Below are positions 52,481 through 61,174 of a DNA stretch of 64,000 bases, piece by piece (the stretch's first letter is position 1; the number at the start of each line of letters is the position of its first letter). Source of the stretch: UBA4207 sp964352405. GTDB taxonomy: Bacteria; Bdellovibrionota; Bacteriovoracia; Bacteriovoracales; Bacteriovoracaceae. Location of the stretch: contig CAYGRY010000001.1 in assembly GCA_964352405.1 (NCBI GenBank), positions 105,262 through 169,261 of the forward strand. Reading direction: 5' to 3'. The position numbers were made by a program, and so were the translations under genes. Below the pieces are notes generated by a model that saw only the letters and a list, made by a program, of their open reading frames with translations, did no database searches and was not told where the DNA came from.

Positions 52481-53728
52481 TTTATCAAGGTTTTGAGCAT
52501 ACAGCGCAAGACCTTGTACCACTGATTGAAAGACTTCATTCTTAATGATTTTTTCTTTACCAAATAGAGATTCAAGCTTTTTTTGAACTAGGGGCATCTG
52601 CCCTGTTCCACCAGTGATACGAACTTGATCAACATCAGCATGTTTTAAACCAGATTGTTCAAAAACTTTTTCTAAACTTGCAAATATGTCATCAATTTCA
52701 GGTGAGACCGCGTATTCAAATTCAGCTCGATGAATCGACATATCAATATCGATTGAGGATTGTTTAAACTGATAAGAAGCAGAGCTCTTATCACCTAATC
52801 TTATTTTTGTCTTTTCAATTTCTGCATACACTGGATAACCCAATTGTTCTTCTATTAAACAAAACAATTGATCGAAATATTTTTGATCTTCATCCCCTAC
52901 CGACCACATTTCAAGTTCTTTGAGGACTTCCCATGTATCTCGCTCTTTTAAGAAAGCAATGTGAGCAGGATTACATAATTTTCTTAAAAGCATTTTTGGG
53001 AAAGTTAAAACATTACTTCCAAGTGGTGCTTTATAAGTTATATCTTTACCAAAATGACTTGAAATAAAGTCTCGCATGAGACGGCCATCAATCGCGTCTC
53101 CGGCGACAAAGACTCCCGATAAACCGAGTACATTTTCTTTTGTAAAACCAGATGTACCAGTCTTTAAAAGTGTAAAATCGGATGTTCCACCGCCAAAGTC
53201 ACAGACTAATACTATTTTATCTATTCCATCTGACTCAACATTTAAACCTGCCGCGATTGGTTCTGGACAAAACTCAATTCGTTTAAAACCTACACGTTCA
53301 GCGGCTCTCCTCATTCGATCTTCAGCAAGTTGATCATTCTTAAGATCTAAGGAGTAGAGTGCTGGCCTTCCAAGAACTACATTTTCGACATTTTTGCCAG
53401 TCTGTTTATCAGCAGTGAATTTCATTTCGCGCAAAATAGTTGCAATTAAATCCTCGATCTTTACCCTATCGCCAAACACCTCTGTGCCTTTAAAGCCTGG
53501 CTCGGGTAAGAATTTTTTTAGCGAACGAAAAAAACGCCCCTCCCCATCAGATTCCTGGTATTTCTTAATTGCATTAGCGCCAAAATAGTAAACACTTTTT
53601 TCCGGGGTAAATACAAGTGAACGAAGAATTGGTGCTTCATTTTCAAGATTTATCAGTTTAGGTTTTTGTCCATCTTCTACAAAGGACAATAATGAATTAG
53701 AGGTTCCAAAATCGATGGCATACCACAT
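52463..53728 (-). CDS. Hsp70-family protein (YegD-like)
   Basis: Protein of 421 residues with the actin/Hsp70 ATPase fold: phosphate 1 YAIDFGTSNSLLSFV, GRPALYSL, FCPEPIAAGLNV, phosphate 2 VLVCDFGGGTSDFTLLK, and adenosine motif VRITGGTGQMPLVQKKL. The C-terminal substrate domain of DnaK is absent, as in YegD. It is the last gene of the LysR-yghU-nucleotidyltransferase run, and its 3' end overlaps the convergent GspE gene. Confidence 0.92.
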   Translation of the reverse strand: MWYAIDFGTSNSLLSFVEDGQKPKLINLENEAPILRSLVFTPEKSVYYFGANAIKKYQESDGEGRFFRSLKKFLPEPGFKGTEVFGDRVKIEDLIATILREMKFTADKQTGKNVENVVLGRPALYSLDLKNDQLAEDRMRRAAERVGFKRIEFCPEPIAAGLNVESDGIDKIVLVCDFGGGTSDFTLLKTGTSGFTKENVLGLSGVFVAGDAIDGRLMRDFISSHFGKDITYKAPLGSNVLTFPKMLLRKLCNPAHIAFLKERDTWEVLKELEMWSVGDEDQKYFDQLFCLIEEQLGYPVYAEIEKTKIRLGDKSSASYQFKQSSIDIDMSIHRAEFEYAVSPEIDDIFASLEKVFEQSGLKHADVDQVRITGGTGQMPLVQKKLESLFGKEKIIKNEVFQSVVQGLALYAQNLDKSKNNF

Positions 53729-53737
53729 ATAAAACCT

Positions 53738-54538
53738 TCATTTCTTTATATTTAGCTCAAACCATTGCCCAAGTTCGTTAACAAGGGGTAACCATTGCTC
53801 TACCTTTGCCGTTGGATTGAGCGATAAATCTAATATACTTTTTAAATTGCTTTCTAGCTCTGGATAATACTTTACCGTTGATTCATAACAACAGTATAAG
53901 TCCCTAGAAAATCGCTGTTCCCGCTCCATGACAAGATCAAATCCAGCTCTTAAAACTCTTCTTGTTATCCATACGCAAAGACCTTCCAATTCAATCGGAT
54001 CATCACGGTCTTCTTCAATATAAGTTGGAAGCTTCTTAAGCTCATCAACAATATACAACGAGTGACCAATCATTTCTTTAAGTCTAAAAGGCTCAATAGA
54101 CTTAGCTAAATCAATGCCATAAACACATCTAGATTGTGTTTTGATAAGCTCATCCCAAATCGAACGTAATCTTTTCGCTGGCACTTCATGGACATCTTTT
54201 AGTGTAACACTGGTAATTTCAATATGATTGCAAAACGGGTAATTCTTTTTGATATCGAGTTCAAATTGCTTAAGACTTTTTTTATTTATTTCCTCATTTA
54301 TCTTTACAACAGCAAAGCTGTCTAAGTCTGAAACAAAATCAACAGCACTAGCTTTGGCCACACTACCACGAATATAGACACTATGAAGATTTGCCTTAAA
54401 CTCTCTTTGATAGAAACTTATGACATCATTGATAATTGGTAACCACTTTGATTGAATGGTACTTGAAGAATCTATTGGTATGACAAAGCCATTCTCATCA
54501 ACCTGAAGATAGCTGCCACATTTTTTTATCTCAACCAT
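53738..54538 (-). CDS. Nucleotidyltransferase-fold protein
   Basis: Protein of 266 residues. VYIRGSVAKASAVDFVSDLD is the pol-beta-type GS...DxD nucleotidyltransferase motif, followed by a helical C-terminal half (IELEGLCVWITRRVLRAGFD) like a substrate-binding domain. It might transfer a nucleotide to a protein or small molecule such as an aminoglycoside. ATG 54538 overlaps the yghU stop by 8 bases; the longer frame to 54601 lies within yghU. Confidence 0.82.
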   Translation of the reverse strand: MVEIKKCGSYLQVDENGFVIPIDSSSTIQSKWLPIINDVISFYQREFKANLHSVYIRGSVAKASAVDFVSDLDSFAVVKINEEINKKSLKQFELDIKKNYPFCNHIEITSVTLKDVHEVPAKRLRSIWDELIKTQSRCVYGIDLAKSIEPFRLKEMIGHSLYIVDELKKLPTYIEEDRDDPIELEGLCVWITRRVLRAGFDLVMEREQRFSRDLYCCYESTVKYYPELESNLKSILDLSLNPTAKVEQWLPLVNELGQWFELNIKK

Positions 54539-55388
54539 TGATAGCTTTACCCTCAAAATCTTTATCACTATGGCGCTCAACGACTTGTTCGCTAGCATCA
54601 CCCCATACTCGATTCACCATTCGGCCTTTTATTATAGCTTTTCTAGCAAATAATTGATCTGCCCAGCGAATAACATTTTTATAATCATTAACTGATAGGA
54701 ATTCTGCTGCCTCATAAAGAGAACCTTTAACAAGGGCTCCGTACCACGGAAGGATCGCCATATCTGCAATTGAATATTCTTCTCCAGCAATAAATTCATT
54801 GTTGTTCAACTGCCTATCTAGAACATCTAACTGACGCTTTGTTTCTATAGCAAAACGATCAATTGGATATTCAAATTTTTCAGGAGCATAAGCATAGAAA
54901 TGGCCAAAACCTCCGCCAAGGTAAGGAGCACTACCCATCTGCCAAAAAAGCCAATTCATAACTTGTGTTCTTTTTGCAATTTCAGTTGGAAGAAATTTTT
55001 CGAATTTTTCAGCGAGATAAAATAATATTGAAGCAGACTCAAAGATATGAATTGGCTTTCCATTGTTTCTGTCTAGTAATGCAGGAATTTTTGAATTTGG
55101 ATTGATATCAACAAAACCTGATGAGAATTGATCACCTTCACCAATATTTATGAGATAGGCATCGTACTGTGCTTCTTCAAAACCAAGTGCTAACAACTCT
55201 TCAAACATTATCGTTACTTTGACACCGTTTGGAGTTGCAAGTGAATAAAGTTGAAAAGGATGTTTACCTTCAGGTAGTTTCTTTGTTTCACGAGCACCAG
55301 CTGTTGGTCTATTGATTCCAGCGAATTTACCACCATTACCTTCATTATGTTTCCAGACTTTTGGAGGAACATAGTTTTGATTAGTCAT
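54531..55388 (-). CDS. yghU: YghU-type glutathione S-transferase
   Basis: Protein of 285 residues, the length of YghU. The N-terminal extension YVPPKVWKHNEGNGGKFAGI and INRPTAGARETKKLP is specific to YghU; then the thioredoxin fold (LYSLATPNGVKVTIMFEEL, NSKIPALLD, ESASILFYLAEKF) and helical GST domain (EYSIADMAILPWYGAL). YghU reduces disulfides with glutathione. It starts 1 base after the LysR stop. Confidence 0.95.
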   Translation of the reverse strand: MTNQNYVPPKVWKHNEGNGGKFAGINRPTAGARETKKLPEGKHPFQLYSLATPNGVKVTIMFEELLALGFEEAQYDAYLINIGEGDQFSSGFVDINPNSKIPALLDRNNGKPIHIFESASILFYLAEKFEKFLPTEIAKRTQVMNWLFWQMGSAPYLGGGFGHFYAYAPEKFEYPIDRFAIETKRQLDVLDRQLNNNEFIAGEEYSIADMAILPWYGALVKGSLYEAAEFLSVNDYKNVIRWADQLFARKAIIKGRMVNRVWGDASEQVVERHSDKDFEGKAING

Positions 55389-55389
55389 A

Positions 55390-56253
55390 TTAAATTTTCC
55401 TTAGATGTAGTGCAATTTTCTTTATTTTTTCATCTTCTAGAGTAGATTCTCGTTTAATAATATAAACTTTTCTCTTAATCGCCTTCATCTTGTGTGGTAG
55501 ATCTTTTTTAATAAGATGATATTCATCTTTTACAAGCTCATTATGAAGCTTAACAATAAACTGAGGAACAAAGACAGCACAATGGCCATTTCGCGCTAAC
55601 GAGATTGCCGTCTCCATAAGATCGACACGAAACTTTATTTCACGTTTAAAAAATTGATCTGGCCAACTATCTAAACCCTTGATACCTGAAGCAGCTCCTA
55701 CAACTGGTATTATCGGTGCCGCAAATGGAATTGACTGAATATCAAGTCCCTTAAAAGCTCCCTTTCGTACAAAGGCTCCCATTTCTATCTGAGTCACTTC
55801 TAAATGCTCAACCCCGGGAATGGGAATTGGCTCGTAGGTAATTGCTAAATCGATCTCTCTATTTAAAAGTGCCTTTTCCATTTGACCAGGAACAAGCTCA
55901 TTAAAATCTAAATCATAATCATTAAATAAAGGTCCCATTAACTTTGCAAAGTAAGTGGTAAAGACTTCAAACGATCCAATTTTAATGACCGGCTTGGAAA
56001 TTGAATCTTCTTTAGACATAAGATCATTTAACTTCTCTAAAAAGTTCGGAATTTTCTTTGCAAATTCATGGCCGTGGTCAGTGAATGAGATACCGCGACC
56101 AGATTGAATAAAAAGCTTTTCGTTAATTTCAGCTTCAAGGGTTGACATCGACTTTGAAAGACCAGAATGGGAAATACCAAGCAGTTCAGCAGCTCTTCTA
56201 AGGCTCCCAGTCTGATAAAGAGTATTAAATTGTAAAAGCCTATTGGTCTCCAT
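55390..56253 (-). CDS. LysR-family transcription regulator
   Basis: Protein of 287 residues: N-terminal winged helix (LLQFNTLYQTGSLRRAAELL, SHSGLSKSMSTLE, LFIQSGRGISFTDHG) and the two-lobed periplasmic-binding-like effector domain. It heads the run with yghU, nucleotidyltransferase and Hsp70 genes and probably controls it, perhaps in response to redox or electrophile stress (inferred from yghU). Confidence 0.93.
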   Translation of the reverse strand: METNRLLQFNTLYQTGSLRRAAELLGISHSGLSKSMSTLEAEINEKLFIQSGRGISFTDHGHEFAKKIPNFLEKLNDLMSKEDSISKPVIKIGSFEVFTTYFAKLMGPLFNDYDLDFNELVPGQMEKALLNREIDLAITYEPIPIPGVEHLEVTQIEMGAFVRKGAFKGLDIQSIPFAAPIIPVVGAASGIKGLDSWPDQFFKREIKFRVDLMETAISLARNGHCAVFVPQFIVKLHNELVKDEYHLIKKDLPHKMKAIKRKVYIIKRESTLEDEKIKKIALHLRKI

Positions 56254-56340
56254 ATGGAACCAATTATTTACTACTATTCACTTTTAGTCAACTAAGTGAA
56301 GTGCTAGTTTCCTCTTCAGTAGCCATAGGGAGGAAAAATA

Positions 56341-57084
56341 ATGAATAATAAATTAAAAGTATCGCTAGCCGTACTTTCTTTGACAATCGTTTCGAAATTG
56401 GCGGCACAGCCTATAGCAAGTAAAAGTGGCGGGTTTAAGTTTTACGACCGGTGCAGTATAGAATCACAAGTGGGTCATATTGAAATTGGTAACAACTATA
56501 CAAACCACTTAATAGAACGTTCATCACATTATAGTTCGACAGAAGAATTCAAAAATCTTTCGACGGCAACACTTTCTGAAGCAAGTCGGCCATTTTATAG
56601 ATGGTCTGGAACACAAGTTGATTATTTAGTTTTAAATAGTAGTCACGAATTAAGCCCTTTTTATTCAAATGGTTTTAGAAATATAACTAATTCATCTGAA
56701 GAGTCTAGTGAGCTTAAGAAACGAATAGATCAAATCTGTGATAACGAGCTTATTGATTTTAAGATTTTGGGCGAATTTAATGTAGAACTTAAGATTGGTG
56801 ATAGAGTTTTTATAGACCAACTAAGGCTAAAGCGGTCTTTTAGTAATCTCAACTATCCTTCTGTGACTGGGACTTATATTGTTCCAGGCTCTTTTGAATC
56901 TAATGTTACCAATCTAATCTACGACACAGGTATATTTTCATTTGTTATCAACGTAAATGAAGGCAATGAGTCTTATGATGCGATATTTGAAGGACGCTTT
57001 ACTGATCCAAATATATTTGAAGGAAAAGCATTTACATTGCCCAAGAGAAATCTACTTGGTCAATTTCAAGGGATTAGAAAATGA
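56341..57084 (+). CDS. Secreted protein of unknown function
   Basis: Protein of 247 residues with signal peptide MNNKLKVSLAVLSLTIVSKLAA and a very strong GGGAGGA ribosome site. Mature part is beta-rich (VNVELKIG..., TGTYIVPGSFESNVT) with Cys at about 38 and 133. No family recognised. Four-base overlap with the nitroreductase gene. Confidence 0.75.
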   Translation: MNNKLKVSLAVLSLTIVSKLAAQPIASKSGGFKFYDRCSIESQVGHIEIGNNYTNHLIERSSHYSSTEEFKNLSTATLSEASRPFYRWSGTQVDYLVLNSSHELSPFYSNGFRNITNSSEESSELKKRIDQICDNELIDFKILGEFNVELKIGDRVFIDQLRLKRSFSNLNYPSVTGTYIVPGSFESNVTNLIYDTGIFSFVINVNEGNESYDAIFEGRFTDPNIFEGKAFTLPKRNLLGQFQGIRK

Positions 57085-57857
57085 ACACATTTTATGAATC
57101 TATTTTTTCTCACAGATCAATTAGAAAGTATAAAAGTCAAAAAGTACCAGAAGAAGTTTTGAATCGTATTCTTGAAGCAGGTACGAGGGCTTCTAGTTCG
57201 GGAAATATGCAACCATATTCAATTATTGTAACGACTGACCTTTCAGTGAAGAAAGAACTGTTCCCTCTACACTTTGAACAATCTATGGTTTTAGACGCTC
57301 CGGTTCTAGTAACATTTTGTGCTGACTTTAATCGTATGAGAAAATGGCTTGCATTAAATGATGCTCCTGAAAACTTTGATAATTTGATGAGTTTTTTAAT
57401 TGGGATGATTGATGCAACCCTAGTTTCTCAAAATGTTGCTTTAGCCGCTGAAGCAGAAGGCCTGGGAATTTGTTATATGGGAACAACGCTTGCTTCCAAC
57501 AAGGACATTTCGAGAGTTTTAAAACTTCCAAAACATGTAGTGCCTGTTGTTGGATTTTCTTTAGGATATCCAGACGAGTCACCAGCTCTTCGCGATCGCC
57601 TTCCGCTAAAAGCGATTGTCCATGCAAACACCTATCAAGACTATACGTCTAAAGATATTTTAGAGCATTACAAAGAAAAAGAAATTTCGGGAATGAAAAG
57701 ATACAAATCGGATCCTGAGCTTAAAAAGATGATTGAGCAATATCAAGCAGAAAATCTTGCACAAGTTTACACAAAAGTGAAATATACAAAGGAATCCCAT
57801 CAGAAATATTCAAAGGATGTTTTAGAGTTTTTATTTGAACAAGGTTTTACAAGCTAG
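57081..57857 (+). CDS. NfsA-like FMN nitroreductase
   Basis: Flavin enzyme of 258 residues: SHRSIRKYKSQKVPEEVLNRIL and AGTRASSSGNMQPYSIIV bind FMN phosphate, and SLGYPDESPALRDRLP is the loop seen in NfsA/FRP-type enzymes. It reduces nitro or quinone compounds with NAD(P)H. It begins on the ATGA overlap with the secreted protein gene. Confidence 0.92.
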   Translation: MNTFYESIFSHRSIRKYKSQKVPEEVLNRILEAGTRASSSGNMQPYSIIVTTDLSVKKELFPLHFEQSMVLDAPVLVTFCADFNRMRKWLALNDAPENFDNLMSFLIGMIDATLVSQNVALAAEAEGLGICYMGTTLASNKDISRVLKLPKHVVPVVGFSLGYPDESPALRDRLPLKAIVHANTYQDYTSKDILEHYKEKEISGMKRYKSDPELKKMIEQYQAENLAQVYTKVKYTKESHQKYSKDVLEFLFEQGFTS

Positions 57858-57903
57858 TTAAAACTCTACGCCATTGCGTCAAACAAAACTTGGTCAACTT
57901 TCC

Positions 57904-59940
57904 TCATTTCTTCTTTTGTGAGTGTTTAACAAGAATCTCTCTTAGAGACTGAACCTTAAGGGGCTTACTTAGATAATCAATCATTCCTGCATTTAAGCAA
58001 TTCTCTTTATCTGTATTAAAAGCATTAGCCGTTAATGCTATGATGTTAGGGGCTCTATCTCCCCAAATTTCGAGGATCTTTTGTGTCGTTGAAACACCAT
58101 CCATTTCTGGCATCTGAACATCCATCAGGATGATGCTGTAGTGATCGATAGATTTTTCTTTTATTATTTCTAAGACCTCTAGGCCATTATTCGCGATATC
58201 ACATTCATATCCTAATTTTTCTAGAATCATGACTGCAACTTTTTGATTGATAACGTTGTCTTCTGCTAAAAGTATTTTGTGAGGACAAGTCTTAGCCAAA
58301 AGTTCACTACTATGTTTTTCCTTAATAGTAGCTGCAATCTCTGGTCCTTTTTTCAAATTCAACTCAAAATAAAATGTCGAACCTTCCCCAAGATTACTTT
58401 CGCAACCGACTCTTCCCCCCATCAAGGAAGCTAGCTTGGCGCAAATAGAAAGTCCCAATCCGGTACCGCCATATTTGCGAGTTATAGATGAGTCAGCTTG
58501 TTCAAAAGCATGGAAAAGCTTTTGCTTATGTTCTTCCTGAATACCAATTCCATTATCTTCTACATAGAACTTTAAGCGTGCAGCATCGGTGCTTCCAGCT
58601 AAAAGCTTGCAACCAATTTTTACTCGACCATTAACAGTAAATTTTACGGCATTCGAAATAAAATTAACCAGTATCTGTCTTATTCGTCCCTCATCACCAA
58701 TGTACCAAAGTGGCTCTTGATCGATTGGTACCAGTTGAATTGTCGTTCCATTGGCACTGGCTCTTTCTTGCATCAACCTTGAGGTATTTTCGAGTAACTG
58801 ATTAACATTAAATGAAACTTTTTCAAGATCAAGCTTACCTGACTCAATTTTACTTAAATCAAGAACATCACTAATAATTCCAAGTAGTGCATCACTACTA
58901 ATGGCGATCGTATTTAACATATCCTTTTGGGCCATAGTCAATTCGGTATCCCCAAGTATATCAAGCATTCCAATAATGCCATTCATTGGTGTTCGTATCT
59001 CATGGGACATATTAGCCAAGAACTCTGATTTAGCATGCTCAGCTTTCTTAAGTGCTTCAGCCTTACTTTCTAGCTCTTCCTCTCTTAAAACATGAATTGT
59101 AATATCTTGGCACGTACCAGATATTGAAGAAACTTTTCCATTTTCAACAACACCTTGACCTCTTGCTTCTACCCAAACGACTTCTTGTGGATTCTCTTTT
59201 TTATATGTTCTAAACCTCATCACATAAGGAGCTCCATCATTCATGCAAGCGCTAACCGTTTCCTCCCAAAAGCTAACATCTTTTGGGTGGATCGTTTTTT
59301 TATGCGCTTCAAATGCCGGCTCACCTTTATGAATGTCTTCAGGAAAAATTTCGAACATTTGCTTTGACCAAATAATTCTCCCTTCATTTACATCAAAACT
59401 CCACGAACCCATTTTTGCAATTGCTTGAGCAAGTTCTAGCTCATTATTTTTTTTAACAAGTTCGTTTTGTAAAATTTTTTGCTCAGAGAGGTCCTGAGCA
59501 ATACCAAGATAACCAATAATCGCGCTTTCATTATCTCGAATAGCTGTTATTGAAAGTAAAACCGGAAACTTTTTTCCGTCCTTATGAATATATGTCCATT
59601 CAAATTCATTTTTTAGATTCATTTTGGAGTGACAGATGAAAGTTTCATAGCCAGCTTCAACTTCATAGCCAAGTTTCTTACTAAATTCTTTTGATCTTGA
59701 AATAACTTCATCTAAATCATGAAAAATGGCAGGAGTTTGCTTTCCAACAAGTTCAATCGCTTGATAGCCAAGCATCTGTTCGGCCTTACGATTAAAACTA
59801 GTGATAGTTCCATCTACACTACCTGAGATAATAGCATGGGCAGCATTGTCTTGAATGCTATTAAGAAGCTCTAGTGATCTATTAAGTTCATCTAGCTTAT
59901 TTTTTTTTGTAAGTCTGTTATCGTCTTGTGACAATTCCAA
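57904..59940 (-). CDS. Cytoplasmic hybrid histidine kinase (PAS-PAS-HisKA-HATPase-REC)
   Basis: Protein of 678 residues with no membrane helix. PAS1 (about 25-155) with GSVDGTITSFNRKAEQMLGY, PAS2 (about 175-285) with a PAC-type ending ISGTCQDIT, HisKA SHEIRTPMNG (His313), HATPase NFISNAVKFT and RKYGGTGLGLSI, receiver with LLAEDNVINQ and Asp607 in IILMDVQMPEMDG, ending KPLKV. It senses a cytoplasmic cue; the output partner is not nearby. Confidence 0.95.
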   Translation of the reverse strand: MELSQDDNRLTKKNKLDELNRSLELLNSIQDNAAHAIISGSVDGTITSFNRKAEQMLGYQAIELVGKQTPAIFHDLDEVISRSKEFSKKLGYEVEAGYETFICHSKMNLKNEFEWTYIHKDGKKFPVLLSITAIRDNESAIIGYLGIAQDLSEQKILQNELVKKNNELELAQAIAKMGSWSFDVNEGRIIWSKQMFEIFPEDIHKGEPAFEAHKKTIHPKDVSFWEETVSACMNDGAPYVMRFRTYKKENPQEVVWVEARGQGVVENGKVSSISGTCQDITIHVLREEELESKAEALKKAEHAKSEFLANMSHEIRTPMNGIIGMLDILGDTELTMAQKDMLNTIAISSDALLGIISDVLDLSKIESGKLDLEKVSFNVNQLLENTSRLMQERASANGTTIQLVPIDQEPLWYIGDEGRIRQILVNFISNAVKFTVNGRVKIGCKLLAGSTDAARLKFYVEDNGIGIQEEHKQKLFHAFEQADSSITRKYGGTGLGLSICAKLASLMGGRVGCESNLGEGSTFYFELNLKKGPEIAATIKEKHSSELLAKTCPHKILLAEDNVINQKVAVMILEKLGYECDIANNGLEVLEIIKEKSIDHYSIILMDVQMPEMDGVSTTQKILEIWGDRAPNIIALTANAFNTDKENCLNAGMIDYLSKPLKVQSLREILVKHSQKKK

Positions 59941-60032
59941 CCCTTTTATACATCTAATTTAAATAACTTATCGTAATTATTTACGATTTATTAAATAAAA
60001 AAATGTCCGAGCAAAAAATCTGGATATTCAAA

Positions 60033-61010
60033 TTAGTCTAGACTGTCGCTCTCAAAAACTGAATGTAGATCTGTACAAGTAATTGAAGAAGCAAAATGGA
60101 GCAAGGGCTGATTACGAACTCCTCCAACTGTTTTAGTCTCATTAAAACTGACTCTTATATCATTACTTGAGATATCAAAATAGTTGCTAGGTGCAAGTGA
60201 TGAGTACATTTTGTACATCTTCTTATTATCGGTAACATCAAATTTCGTTTTATTTGATAATGCTCCAAAGTAGCCAAAGGCACGACATGCTTTGCTAGCA
60301 TCGGCGATTAAAGGTAGAAAACCATCCCCCTTATTCACCATGGGATAAGTAATGGTTATTGAGTTGTCACTATTTCTAATTTTATCTTGGTAGTCGATAT
60401 CATAACTTCCATCACGATAAAGAGACGAAATCATACTAACTTCTTGAGCACTATTAAATAGTTCAATAAACGTACCTGTATAATAAGCGGGGCCATAGTT
60501 CTTCATATAATCATTTAATTTATAGATATTCATTTTTCTGTTTAACTGGGATCCAAAAGCTTTATCTTCATCTATCACACCTTGAAAAAATATATTCTCT
60601 GTTTTTAATTTTGGTATATAAGCTGTTGTTAAATAATCATATAGTTTTTGTGTTTTTTGGTCTCTTTGTGAAAAGTCGTAAGCTATTCCATCAATCACTG
60701 CAAAAACGTGAAAGTACCAATTAGAACGAAAATACGAATCCCCGTTGCTATATCTTTCTTTACTCCCCCATCTTGCATCAAAATGATTAAGTTGCAAAAA
60801 ATCGTCATGAATTGAAACGACATAGCCAGACTTATAGCTAATATTCTTATCATCTAAGTATTTTATAAATTCATGAATATTTCGACCACAATGATTCGAG
60901 CTAATCTTCGACGAATTATAGAATTCTAAATAAGCCTTTTTAACCGTACTCGAATAGGCCGTAACTGGAATTAGTAATAGTACAATTAGGAACCTAAGAA
61001 AACTTCTCAT
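60033..61010 (-). CDS. Secreted putative Cys-His-Asp (papain-like) enzyme
   Basis: Protein of about 325 residues starting MRSFLRFLIVLLLIPVTAYS (signal peptide; ATG 61010). NHCGRNIHEFIKYLD, then NWYFHVFAVIDGIAYDFS, give a candidate Cys-His-Asp triad (residues 47, 107 and 118 counted from the longer frame at 61028), with the short W-x-H-V ... YDF spacing of Ntaq1 and transglutaminase-type amidases. The C-terminal half has two further Cys. Reading is by eye and the class is uncertain. Confidence 0.65.
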   Translation of the reverse strand: MRSFLRFLIVLLLIPVTAYSSTVKKAYLEFYNSSKISSNHCGRNIHEFIKYLDDKNISYKSGYVVSIHDDFLQLNHFDARWGSKERYSNGDSYFRSNWYFHVFAVIDGIAYDFSQRDQKTQKLYDYLTTAYIPKLKTENIFFQGVIDEDKAFGSQLNRKMNIYKLNDYMKNYGPAYYTGTFIELFNSAQEVSMISSLYRDGSYDIDYQDKIRNSDNSITITYPMVNKGDGFLPLIADASKACRAFGYFGALSNKTKFDVTDNKKMYKMYSSLAPSNYFDISSNDIRVSFNETKTVGGVRNQPLLHFASSITCTDLHSVFESDSLD

Positions 61011-61122
61011 CAATCTGCTCCCCAACAAAAAAGATTATAGCCAATTATATTTTGAGAGAGACTTAGGCAAGATTATGGTTCTCTTTTTAGGTAAAGTTTA
61101 CAAAGAATTGACTTAGACAAAC

Positions 61123-61160
61123 GAAAAGAAATGCAACCTCCAGTTATTTCTAGAGGTTGC
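61123..61160 (-). terminator. Probable terminator of the MACPF-like gene
   Basis: On the minus strand GCAACCTC - 12 bases - GAGGTTGC followed by a T-rich stretch (ATTTCTTTTC). It lies 15 bases after the stop codon. Confidence 0.75.
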
Positions 61161-61174
61161 GATGATACTATCTA

